A stretch of 64,000 nucleotides of DNA from positions 224,175-288,174 of the forward strand of contig NZ_PYAS01000012.1 of NCBI RefSeq assembly GCF_003014695.1. The letters are read 5' to 3'. Shown piece by piece: positions 34,355-41,730 of this stretch. Numbering within the stretch: the stretch's first letter is position 1; each line of letters opens with the position of its first letter. The notes under the pieces are model-generated. The model did no database searches. It had not been told where the DNA came from and saw nothing but the letters and a program-made list of their open reading frames with translations. The stretch comes from Dyadobacter jiangsuensis. Its GTDB lineage: Bacteria > Bacteroidota > Bacteroidia > Cytophagales > Spirosomataceae. Made by a program: the position numbers and the translations under genes.

Positions 34355-35467
34355 CTATTTCCCCGCCAGCATAATCTTAGCTCCACCTTTACGAATGGAT
34401 TCATAGACGGCATCTACGACAATCATATCCTTTAAACCTTCCTCACCGCGTACATTCGGATCCGGGTTGTTGTTGAGGATAATATCGGCAATGCCGTCCA
34501 TTTGGAGTGTCTGGTGCGTAATTACTGGCTGATTCATCGGGCCAAGGTGCGTGCGGCCTTTGATAGGACCATAGCCGAATGCGGGGCTCAATTCCACAAA
34601 TCCCTTTTCTCCGACTACATAGAGCCGCTCATAATTATTGAATGCGTAAGTAGTACCACAGCTGGCCACAATGCCGCTGGGGAAGCCCAGTTGGAACATT
34701 ATCGTCTCATCGACTTCCTTGAATTTGACAGGGTCTGTTTTTGTTTCTTGTGCGGTTACCCAAATCGGCTCTTCGCCCGTGGCGTAACGGGCGCCGTTGA
34801 GCGCGTAAATGCCCACGTCCATCATTGCACCTCCGCCCGCGAGGGCTTTTTTCAGGCGCCATTGGTTCGGGTCGCCGGATTTGAAACCCATATAGTTGTT
34901 CACATGCATGATCTTGCCCAACTCCCCCGCCTCGCGCATACGTATCAGCTCGCGCGTATGCGGCTCGAAATGCATCCGGTAGCCGATATAGAACTTCACA
35001 CCAGCCTTTTTGCAAGCAGCGATCATCTCCCGTGTTTGCTTCGCATTGTCGGCAACGGGTTTTTCACAGATCACATGCTTTCCGGCCGCGGCAATTTGCA
35101 GGACGTGCTTATGGTGCAGGGAGTTCGGTGTGGTAACGTAAACAATGTCGATATCCGGATTATCCTTGATTTTACTGACCGTTTCGTAATTGTAGGTATT
35201 TTTCTCGGGGATATTATACTTCTGTTTCCAGGTTTCCAGCTTAGAAGGCGTACCCGAAACCGCGCCTACGAGCGTTGCCATTTTGCAGTCTTTCATGGCC
35301 TCTGCCACACGGGTTGCATAGCTGCCCAATCCCATTAGCGCCACGCGTAGTTGCTTATCTGCCTTTGGGCCTGAATACAGCTCACGCGCCGATGCGGGGA
35401 GGTCGCTCAATGCCGTTGCGCCGATGCCTAATGATAGTTTTTGCAGGAAATCTCGACGGGTATCCAT
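34355..35467 (-). CDS. Gfo/Idh/MocA-family oxidoreductase, Tat-exported
   Basis: 370 residues. The N-terminus MDTRRDFLQKLSLGIGATALS is a twin-arginine signal, so the protein is probably exported with bound NAD(P), as glucose-fructose oxidoreductase is. Rossmann core VALMGLGSYATRVAEAM, VYVTTPNSLHHKHV, and the family signature HVICEKPVADN (catalytic Lys) are followed by the C-terminal domain KIMHVNNYMGFKSG and MMDVGIYALNGARYATGEEP. Closest in type to glucose-fructose oxidoreductases; substrate not known. It lies between two toxin-antitoxin modules and has its own terminator. Confidence 0.9.
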   Translation of the reverse strand: MDTRRDFLQKLSLGIGATALSDLPASARELYSGPKADKQLRVALMGLGSYATRVAEAMKDCKMATLVGAVSGTPSKLETWKQKYNIPEKNTYNYETVSKIKDNPDIDIVYVTTPNSLHHKHVLQIAAAGKHVICEKPVADNAKQTREMIAACKKAGVKFYIGYRMHFEPHTRELIRMREAGELGKIMHVNNYMGFKSGDPNQWRLKKALAGGGAMMDVGIYALNGARYATGEEPIWVTAQETKTDPVKFKEVDETIMFQLGFPSGIVASCGTTYAFNNYERLYVVGEKGFVELSPAFGYGPIKGRTHLGPMNQPVITHQTLQMDGIADIILNNNPDPNVRGEEGLKDMIVVDAVYESIRKGGAKIMLAGK

Positions 35468-35545
35468 ATAGATGAGTGATTTTCAGTTGAATATTCAAAA
35501 GGCAAAAAGTGGGCTATGTCGTTGATCTCCTTGGAATTTTGTAAC

Positions 35546-36223
35546 TCATTTATTTGAAAGTGTTAGCTCATCAATGTTCTCTTCCGGTTCAATTTCGTCC
35601 TCATCCCAGTTTTCTGTCAACAGGCCGTTTGTCACCGGACGATTCGCCAGCGTTGTGTGCAGCAATCTGGCCTTTGGATTCGAGGACGAAATTTTGCCTA
35701 TTGCGGTTTCCAACCGGTTTAATGTTTCTTGTGAAGGAATGGTGATAATGAGATCTGTAAGTGGGATTTGGAATAGTAAATGAATCAATTTCAGATCATT
35801 GGTCGAAAATGGCCTGATGCCATTCAGCAATTCGGAGGTGTAGGATTTGCTGTGGTTCAAAAGAAGCGCGAGATCCTTTTGTTTTAATGAAAGCTCTTGC
35901 AACTTATCGAGAATCAGCTTTTGCCGTTTCCATAGGAATGCATACTCTTTTTCAGCCTGAATTTCTGCGGCTTCGCTCTCTTCCATTTGTGCATCTGTGA
36001 CCAGGTTTTCATCGGACCAGCATCTTGCCTCAAATTCTACGATTAGGTCACTTATCGATTTTCGGGTTGGACCGAGATCCGGTTGGACTTCTTCTTGGAG
36101 CATTAAATGCCGGTCGGCGAGCAGAACCCGCTCGTGGTCAAGCTCGGTTTCGATTCTTCCGGCATCCAATATTTTCTTAATGTTGGGTTCGCCTAATTCA
36201 GCAACCTTTTTGTTCTGAGCCAT
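35546..36223 (-). CDS. Long HTH antitoxin partner of a HigB-like toxin
   Basis: 225 residues, about twice the usual size of a HigA antitoxin. A helix-turn-helix is visible at about residues 105-165 (LILDKLQELSLKQKDLALLLNHSKSYTSELLNGIRPFSTNDLKLIHLLFQI). The first 100 residues are charged helix without a recognised domain, and the last 60 are acidic and probably disordered (ENWDEDEIEPEENIDEL). It follows the toxin with a 31-bp overlap, so the two are coupled. The long N-terminal part could be the toxin-binding region. No signal peptide. Confidence 0.75.
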   Translation of the reverse strand: MAQNKKVAELGEPNIKKILDAGRIETELDHERVLLADRHLMLQEEVQPDLGPTRKSISDLIVEFEARCWSDENLVTDAQMEESEAAEIQAEKEYAFLWKRQKLILDKLQELSLKQKDLALLLNHSKSYTSELLNGIRPFSTNDLKLIHLLFQIPLTDLIITIPSQETLNRLETAIGKISSSNPKARLLHTTLANRPVTNGLLTENWDEDEIEPEENIDELTLSNK

Positions 36224-36534
36224 TTTTCAATTGTGTTTGTATTGTTCTTGAAGGTCTTTGCATATTCTTGATGCGTCCCGGTCCACATAATGGTTGCTTT
36301 GTCTGTTGTTAATTGTATGAGAATCAGGGCTCTGTGAACGTGCAGGTCGAAAAAATAAAATCCTCGGCTGTGGACCCGGTTTGCATCTCTTCTGATTTTG
36401 ATCAGTTCGTCGATAGTCGTTATCGAGCCATCTTCAAGGTCTTTGATGAGCTGGTTAACAGCCTGTATCAAACGTTTATTTCCCAGATTTTTCCTTTTAA
36501 GCTCTATGAGCTTCTTTTTATCATGAATAACCAT
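36193..36534 (-). CDS. HigB-family toxin (type II toxin-antitoxin)
   Basis: 113 residues from the ATG at 36534; a TTG five codons upstream is less likely. The C-terminal half, HSRGFYFFDLHVHRALILI, then TDKATIMWTGTHQEYAKTFKNN and IEKWLRTKRL, resembles the HigB mRNA-interferase fold, where the xWxGTHxEYxxxFKNN segment is typical. The N-terminal half is basic helix (DKKKLIELKRKNLGNKRLIQAV). Toxin-first order and a 31-bp overlap with the antitoxin fit a HigBA module. Identity rests on remembered family patterns, so moderate confidence. Confidence 0.75.
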   Translation of the reverse strand: MVIHDKKKLIELKRKNLGNKRLIQAVNQLIKDLEDGSITTIDELIKIRRDANRVHSRGFYFFDLHVHRALILIQLTTDKATIMWTGTHQEYAKTFKNNTNTIEKWLRTKRLLN

Positions 36535-36647
36535 CAGTCGGCAGTACAATTTATAAAAAGTTCTACTAAAAAGTGAACTTTCTGAGTTGGACTTTCTATT
36601 GATACGCCGGTTCGGAAAAAGGTAACAGGAAAATTATTCTGGGGAAT

Positions 36648-36684
36648 AAAAAAAGCGGCACCTCCCGCAATGGAGAGGTGCCGC
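36648..36684 (-). terminator. Hairpin terminator after the small secreted protein gene
   Basis: GCGGCACCTC pairs perfectly with GAGGTGCCGC around a 10-base loop; on the minus strand it is followed by TTTTTTTATTCC. Strong intrinsic terminator. Confidence 0.88.
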
Positions 36685-36706
36685 CCGGATACTATGTATT
36701 TGAACC

Positions 36707-37087
36707 TTATTTAACTGTCAGAATACGTTCGACTTTTTGGTCGGCCAGCTCGAAAGTTTTGGTTTGAATTTCGTTGCCGCTGATGATGTCCAGTTTGTAT
36801 TTACCGGGCTCCATCGCGTCGAGGTTCAGGGTACGTCCGAATTTCTTGTGATCTCTTGAAATCGTTTCGCGGTATACCACTACCCCTTCCGCGTCTTTCA
36901 GCAGCAGGGTTGTTTTGGAGTCGGTGCTGCCCTTGTCTACGAGAACGTTGATTTTACCGGTTTTGGTGGCGTAAATGCCGGTTCCGAAAGTGGAAGCTTT
37001 TTTGGCTTCTTTATCTCCTGCCTGGGCGGTGAAAGAAGCGGCTGCAAGCGCAAATGCGCAAATGAAGGTTTTAACTGATGTTTTCAT
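36707..37087 (-). CDS. Small secreted protein with a predicted beta-sandwich domain, function unknown
   Basis: 126 residues. Clear Sec signal MKTSVKTFICAFALAAASFTAQA with an AQA cleavage site. The mature part (KINVLVDKGSTDSKTTLLLKDAEGVVVYRETI, TLNLDAMEPGKYKLDIISGNEIQTKTFEL) alternates strands as in Ig-like or T9SS-sorting-type domains common in Bacteroidota, but it is a single small domain. Probably periplasmic or surface. It is monocistronic, with a candidate promoter at 37138-37145 and a strong terminator. Confidence 0.8.
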   Translation of the reverse strand: MKTSVKTFICAFALAAASFTAQAGDKEAKKASTFGTGIYATKTGKINVLVDKGSTDSKTTLLLKDAEGVVVYRETISRDHKKFGRTLNLDAMEPGKYKLDIISGNEIQTKTFELADQKVERILTVK

Positions 37088-37137
37088 GGCTATTTTATTT
37101 TTATGGCTATAAATTTTGTTCTATTTCAAGAACACGA

Positions 37138-37145
37138 CAAAGGTA
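37138..37145 (-). promoter_or_regulatory. Candidate -7 element for the small secreted protein gene
   Basis: On the minus strand this reads TACCTTTG, an exact TAnnTTTG match, about 50 bp before the ATG. A TTTG is seen 26 bp further upstream, a little far for the -33 element. Confidence 0.45.
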
Positions 37146-37320
37146 AGAGCATGCTTGTGTACGATCTGAATCAAAGTACACGAGCGGAATTTCGGGTGGG
37201 ACAAGTGGTTGATTCCCAGCATAAGCAATTGAACGGTATCTCATGGCTATTTTTCAAAAATGTAACCAAGAGACGTAAGGTCGGGGAGGAGTGTTGCTTG
37301 GAAAAGTGTTAATAACTGTT

Positions 37321-37356
37321 AAAAAAAACGGCCCTCCATCTGTGGGGGCCGCTTTT
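37321..37356 (-). terminator. Terminator after the MFS transporter gene
   Basis: GC-rich hairpin CGGCCCTCC / GGGGGCCG with a short loop; on the minus strand it is followed by a run of eight T. It is 20 bp past the MFS stop and ends the sugar-catabolism cluster. Confidence 0.8.
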
Positions 37357-37376
37357 AACTAAAACTAAAACCGAAA

Positions 37377-38621
37377 CTATTCTTTTTCTACAAAGTCCAT
37401 ATCCTTTGTAAATGTCTCTTCCAGGAAATATAAGGCCAGCAAAGCCACTACGGCCGTCGCTATACCTATTACCAACCCACTCTGGACGACGCCGAGGTCG
37501 GGTCTGAAACTCACAAACAATGCAGCCAGCGGAATAGTCGCGCCGCGCACAAAATTAGGTACCGTTGTTGCAACCGTTGCGCGAAGGTTCGTCCCGAACA
37601 ATTCCGCCGCAATGGTAATAAATAAAGTCCAGTAACCATTGCAGAACCCGAGCAAGGTACAAAGCAAGTAGAAGGAGAACAAATCTTGCATCGGAATAAG
37701 CAAATAGCCTATCACCATGGCAAGCGAAAGCATGATAAACAGCCTGATCACTTTTTTCCTGCTACGCATGTACTGGCTAAGTAATCCACTGACGATATCT
37801 CCGCCGACCTGCCCCGAAAAAGCCAGCATTACCGCTTTTCCCGCGTTGATTCCCACAATGCCCTTCGCAGCACCGAATTCGGGTGAAAAGGTAATGAGAA
37901 TTCCGACGACAAACCAGATCGGCAAGCCTACAAGGATCGCCATCAGATATTTGCCGAGGCGTTTCCCGTTGGTCAGGATCATGAAAATATTGCCGCGATC
38001 CACCGAACGCTCCTTGGCATGCTTGAACATACCCGATTCAAAAACATTGAAACGTAATACCAAAAGCAGCAAACCCATTCCACCTCCTACAAAATAGGAG
38101 ATGCGCCATGCAAATAAATCGGCTACGAAGTAAGCTAAAATTGCTCCTAAAACCCCGAGGGTGGCTACCAGTGTGGTGCCATAACCCCGAATTTCTTTGG
38201 GTAAAACCTCTGTAACCAGCGTAATCCCGGCTCCAAGCTCACCAGCCAGCCCGACGCCCGCAATAAAGCGGAGAATCGCATACTGATCAAGCGATGTCAC
38301 GAAACCATTGCCGATATTGGCCAGCGAATACATGATAATAGACCCGAAAAGAACGGAAAGCCGGCCCCTTTTATCCGCAATCACCCCCCACAACACACCG
38401 CCGATCAGCATTCCGGCCATTTGGTAATTTAACAAACTGATGCCCTCATTCAGCAGCTGATCGTCGGCGACGTTCAACGCTTTCAGACTAGGCACCCGCA
38501 CCACACTGAACAAAAACAGGTCGTACATATCGACCAGGTAGCCCAATGCAGCCACTATTACAGGTACTTGCAATAACTGCGAAAGCAGCGAAGGTTGAGG
38601 ATTATTGGTTGTTGTTGACAT
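37377..38621 (-). CDS. MFS transporter
   Basis: 414 residues with about 12 hydrophobic helices and a central cytoplasmic loop near residues 190-215. MFS motif A between helices 2 and 3 is GVIADKRGRLSVLFG, and the helix-4/5 motif is RFIAGVGLAGELGAGITLVTE, similar to metabolite:H+ symporters. The first helix begins after a polar N-terminus (VAALGYLVDMYDLFLF), as in organic-acid and sugar-acid carriers. Likely imports the substrate or a breakdown product handled by the upstream SDR/Gfo/GH88 genes; the exact ligand is unknown. The leader has TGAC-type inverted repeats. Confidence 0.88.
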   Translation of the reverse strand: MSTTTNNPQPSLLSQLLQVPVIVAALGYLVDMYDLFLFSVVRVPSLKALNVADDQLLNEGISLLNYQMAGMLIGGVLWGVIADKRGRLSVLFGSIIMYSLANIGNGFVTSLDQYAILRFIAGVGLAGELGAGITLVTEVLPKEIRGYGTTLVATLGVLGAILAYFVADLFAWRISYFVGGGMGLLLLVLRFNVFESGMFKHAKERSVDRGNIFMILTNGKRLGKYLMAILVGLPIWFVVGILITFSPEFGAAKGIVGINAGKAVMLAFSGQVGGDIVSGLLSQYMRSRKKVIRLFIMLSLAMVIGYLLIPMQDLFSFYLLCTLLGFCNGYWTLFITIAAELFGTNLRATVATTVPNFVRGATIPLAALFVSFRPDLGVVQSGLVIGIATAVVALLALYFLEETFTKDMDFVEKE

Positions 38622-38721
38622 AGGGTTAAGGTGTTACTTCGGCTGTCGGCTTTCCGCCCTCGGCCTGTGTGGTGTAAATGTCAATCAAATCTTTTTGCCG
38701 CTGAGTTTTCGAGTCAGAAAT

Positions 38722-38859
38722 GGTCAGGCGTAGTCAAGGGTAGTCACTAGGTTGTCAGGTGTAGTCAGGGATTGTCATTTCGTACGTGAAGACTACTAAC
38801 ATTGACTATAAACCACAATAACTGACTACACTTGACAATCCATGACAATTCCTGACTAC
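38722..38859. repeat. TGAC-type imperfect inverted repeat between MFS and SDR genes
   Basis: The left arm 38722-38779 (GTCAGGCGTAGTCA, GTCAGGTGTAGTCA, GGGATTGTCA) and right arm 38803-38859 (TGACTACACTTGACA, TGACAATTCCTGACTAC) are imperfect reverse complements around a short centre. The words match those in the pdxJ/yqeY intergenic region, so this is a second site of the same simple-repeat element. On the minus strand it lies in the leader of the MFS gene. Confidence 0.75.
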
Positions 38860-38860
38860 A

Positions 38861-39631
38861 TTACAATCTGTCGATCAGCATGCCGCCGTCCACACCGATT
38901 ACCTGGCCGGTGGAGTAGGGGAAATCGCCTCTCGTTAATGACGCAACCGCCTTGCCCACGTCCTCGGGCGTGCCCCAGCGGGGCTGCAATGCAATGCCGC
39001 TCTGGAAGAGGTTGTCGTATTTCTCCTGTACTTTGGAAGTCATGTCGGTGGAAATGATACCCGGACGGATTTCGTAAACCGGAATGTTGTATTCGGCCAT
39101 TCTCACCGCGAAAAGCAGGTTGGTCATGGCAAGTCCGGCTTTTGAAATACAATACTCGCCACGGTTAATGGATGCGACTGTGGCCGAAATGGACGTCACG
39201 AAAATGATCGCCGCTTCAAATGCATGGTTATCCTGCTTCGCAGCCGCCATGCGCTTGCCGATGGCCTGGGTGAAAAAGAACGGGCCTTCGAGGTTCGTCG
39301 TCATCACTTCCTGGTAATTCTCAACGGTCGTTTCGAGAATATCGAGCCGCACGCGCGGTGCTATCCCGGCATTGTTGACGAGCAGGTTGATCTGCCCGAA
39401 AACAGAATAGGCCTTTTCGATAATAGCCTCGCGATCGGCCGCGCTGGCGATGCTTCCCTGGCAATAGGCTACTTCTGCACCCAGTTCGCGCAATTCGTTG
39501 AGGGCATCGGCAGCGCCCGCTTCATCGCGGACGCCGTTGATGGCCAGGTTATACCCTTCTTTGGCAAGGGCTTTGGCAATGCCAAAGCCGATGCCGCGAC
39601 TTCCGCCGGTGATTAACGCGGTCTTTTTCAT
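38861..39631 (-). CDS. SDR-family oxidoreductase (3-ketoacyl-reductase-like)
   Basis: 256 residues; classical short-chain dehydrogenase. The NAD(P)-binding TGGSRGIGFGIAKAL is at residues 8-22, NNAGIAPR in the middle, and the catalytic Ser, Tyr and Lys in FVTSISATVASINRGEYCISKAG. The C-terminus PYSTGQVIGVDGGMLIDRL is complete. Databases would call it 3-ketoacyl-ACP reductase, but the context (Gfo/Idh dehydrogenase with a 4-bp overlap, sugar isomerase, GH88) points to a sugar or uronate dehydrogenase. Third gene of a minus-strand operon. Confidence 0.9.
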   Translation of the reverse strand: MKKTALITGGSRGIGFGIAKALAKEGYNLAINGVRDEAGAADALNELRELGAEVAYCQGSIASAADREAIIEKAYSVFGQINLLVNNAGIAPRVRLDILETTVENYQEVMTTNLEGPFFFTQAIGKRMAAAKQDNHAFEAAIIFVTSISATVASINRGEYCISKAGLAMTNLLFAVRMAEYNIPVYEIRPGIISTDMTSKVQEKYDNLFQSGIALQPRWGTPEDVGKAVASLTRGDFPYSTGQVIGVDGGMLIDRL

Positions 39632-40773
39632 AGTTCCTGCACGTCAACCCATTGGCGTTTCTCCCAGCTTTCGAGGCCTTTTTCAGCGAGCTGCACGCCA
39701 CGTGCACCGGCTTTCAAATCCCATGGAAATGGCTCGTCTTTTACAATATGTTTCAGGAAAAGCTCCCACTGCGCCTTGAATGCATTGTCGTAAATTTCCT
39801 GCTCAGGCACTTTGGACCATCCATCGAAGAACGGGATTGGCTGTGCGATATCGGGGTTCCAAACCGGCTTTGGCGTGTTGCCGTAATGCTGTACGTAGCA
39901 GTCGCGCAAGCCGGCAACGGCCGAGCCATGCGTACCGTCCACTTGCAGCGTGAGCAGGTCGTCGCGGCGTACGCGTACCGTCCACGAAGAGTTGAAATGC
40001 GCGATTACATCGCCTTCCAGTTCAAATGTCGCGTAACAAGCGTCGTCGGCGGTACATTTATAGGTGTTGCCATTCTCGTCCACGCGCTCGGGAATGTGCG
40101 TCGCGCCCAGGCACGAAACTGCCTTTACGTTTCCGAACAGGTTATCGAGTACGTAACGCCAGTGGCAGAGCATATCTACAATGATGCCGCCGTCGTCTTC
40201 CTTGCGGTAGTTCCAGGAAGGACGCTGAGCAGGAATGCTCGTGCCTTCAAAAACCCAGTAACCAAACTCGCCTCTTACCGAAAGAATCTTGCCGAAGAAG
40301 CCGGCTTCCATGAGTCTTTTCAACTTGACCATACCCGGCAGCCAGAGTTTGTCCTGCACCACACCGTTTTTTAAACCGGCTTTGGTAGCCAGTTCATATA
40401 GTTCCAATGCCTCCTCGGTGGTAGTGCCGGTTGGTTTTTCACAATAAATATGCTTTCCGGCTTTAATGGCCTTCTTTACAGCCGCTGCACGGCGACCGGT
40501 TACCTGCGCATCGAAATAGATCTGGTAATGCGGATCGGACATGACCGAATCCAGATCAGTAGTATATTTCTGCACACCCGATTGCTTGCAAAGCGCTTGC
40601 AGCTTCGCCTCGTTACGGCCTACCAGGATCGGGTCGGGCATGATCACCTCATCGGAAGAAATCTTCACGCCGCCCTGCTCGATAATAGCTTTGATCGAAC
40701 GCAGCAAATGCTGGTTGGTACCCATACGGCCGGTTACGCCGTTCATGATAATGCCAATGGTATGTGTTGTCAT
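39628..40773 (-). CDS. Gfo/Idh/MocA-family dehydrogenase
   Basis: 381 residues, no signal peptide, so cytoplasmic. The N-terminus GIIMNGVTGRMGTNQHLLRSI is a variant Rossmann loop; PILVGRNEAKLQAL, then the family signature HIYCEKPTGTTTEEALEL with the catalytic lysine, and GGIIVDMLCHWRYVLDN in the substrate domain, a typical metal-free Gfo/Idh site. Overlaps the SDR start by 4 bp and follows the isomerase/epimerase gene by 6 bp, so all three are one operon. Probably oxidises a sugar or sugar acid; substrate unknown. Confidence 0.9.
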   Translation of the reverse strand: MTTHTIGIIMNGVTGRMGTNQHLLRSIKAIIEQGGVKISSDEVIMPDPILVGRNEAKLQALCKQSGVQKYTTDLDSVMSDPHYQIYFDAQVTGRRAAAVKKAIKAGKHIYCEKPTGTTTEEALELYELATKAGLKNGVVQDKLWLPGMVKLKRLMEAGFFGKILSVRGEFGYWVFEGTSIPAQRPSWNYRKEDDGGIIVDMLCHWRYVLDNLFGNVKAVSCLGATHIPERVDENGNTYKCTADDACYATFELEGDVIAHFNSSWTVRVRRDDLLTLQVDGTHGSAVAGLRDCYVQHYGNTPKPVWNPDIAQPIPFFDGWSKVPEQEIYDNAFKAQWELFLKHIVKDEPFPWDLKAGARGVQLAEKGLESWEKRQWVDVQEL

Positions 40774-40779
40774 TTTGGT

Positions 40780-41604
40780 TTATACAGTTTTAAGAAAAGC
40801 CTCAGTAATTTCATTTAAAAACAAATGCTGATCCTTCGCCCAATGGATGTTCGAGAAGATTTCCACCTCGCAGAAGCCATTGAAGCCCGTAGCTTCCACC
40901 CAGCCCCTGATCTTTTTCAGGTCAATACACCCTTCACCCATTAAGCCGCGGTCATTCAGAAGGTCGATGGTGTTCACCTTCCAGTCGCAGACGTGATACG
41001 CCAGCAGATTACCATTCGCTCCGCAGCGCGCGATCTCTTTTTCGAGGTCGCCATCCCACCACAAATGGTACACATCCACCGCTACACCTACGAAAGGTGA
41101 TTTGAAATATTCAGCCATATCATTGGCCTGAGCCATGGTGTTAATGGCGGATCGGTCGGCGGCGTACATTGGATGCAGCGGCTCGATCGCGAGTTTTACG
41201 CCCAGTTTTTCAGCCAGCGGCAGAATGGCGGCAATGCCCTCGCGGATCTGGTTACGGGAGGTTTCCAGGGGCTGATCCGGTGAAGCGCCGCATACCAGCA
41301 CAATCATGGGCGCCCCCAAAGCTGCGGCTTCTTCGAGGAGCTTGCGGTTATGATCGATTGCCTGTGCGCGCCCCGCGCTGCTTGTGTGCGGAAAAAATCC
41401 GCCGCGGACGTAAGAGACAATTTCCAGCCCGGCCGCCCGGATGATTTCGCCCGCACGGTGCGGCCCGATCCCTTCCGTGGCATTCTGCCAGACACTAATG
41501 CCTTTTACACCGGCAGCGGCATAGTTTTCCACCGCTTCCGAAAGGCCCCAGGGCTTGGTAGTAATGGTGTGGATACAGCACCGGTCGAGTGTTATGTTTT
41601 CCAA
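40780..41604 (-). CDS. Sugar phosphate isomerase/epimerase family (xylose-isomerase-like TIM barrel)
   Basis: 274 residues starting at TTG (41602-41604), since no in-frame ATG precedes residue 90. AP-endonuclease-2-type barrel: GVKGISVWQNATEGIG, GAPMIVLVCGAS, KLAIEPLHPMYAADRSAINTMAQA and VGVAVDVYHLWWDGDLE hold the expected metal ligands (Glu, Asp, His), and NGFCEVEIFS the last Glu. Such enzymes isomerise or epimerise keto sugars or act on inositol-like compounds. First gene of the operon with the Gfo/Idh and SDR genes; separated from GH88 by a palindromic repeat. Confidence 0.87.
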   Translation of the reverse strand: MENITLDRCCIHTITTKPWGLSEAVENYAAAGVKGISVWQNATEGIGPHRAGEIIRAAGLEIVSYVRGGFFPHTSSAGRAQAIDHNRKLLEEAAALGAPMIVLVCGASPDQPLETSRNQIREGIAAILPLAEKLGVKLAIEPLHPMYAADRSAINTMAQANDMAEYFKSPFVGVAVDVYHLWWDGDLEKEIARCGANGNLLAYHVCDWKVNTIDLLNDRGLMGEGCIDLKKIRGWVEATGFNGFCEVEIFSNIHWAKDQHLFLNEITEAFLKTV

Positions 41605-41654
41605 TTCGGAGAAATGGTTATTAGGATGATAACTTAATTAATGCAAAACGGCTA

Positions 41655-41726
41655 TTGTCGCCCTGAGCGAAGTCGAAGGGTCAAGGCGGAGTCGCAATTC
41701 CCCTTCGACTGCGCTCAGGGTGACAA
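41655..41726. repeat. Palindromic CCCTGAGCG-AGTCGAAGGG element
   Basis: The arm at 41655-41680 (containing CCCTGAGCGAAGTCGAAGGG) is mirrored at 41700-41726 (CCCTTCGACTGCGCTCAGGG), a near-perfect inverted repeat with a 19-base loop. The same word is widespread as an extragenic palindrome in many bacterial genomes (recalled, not searched). Here it lies just after the GH88 stop and before the isomerase gene, so it may act as a transcription or mRNA-stability barrier. Confidence 0.85.
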
Positions 41727-41730
41727 GCAG

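Noticed and set aside
37103..37312. 69-codon plus-strand frame after the secreted protein gene
   Set aside because: It overlaps the candidate promoter of that gene and has no family features.
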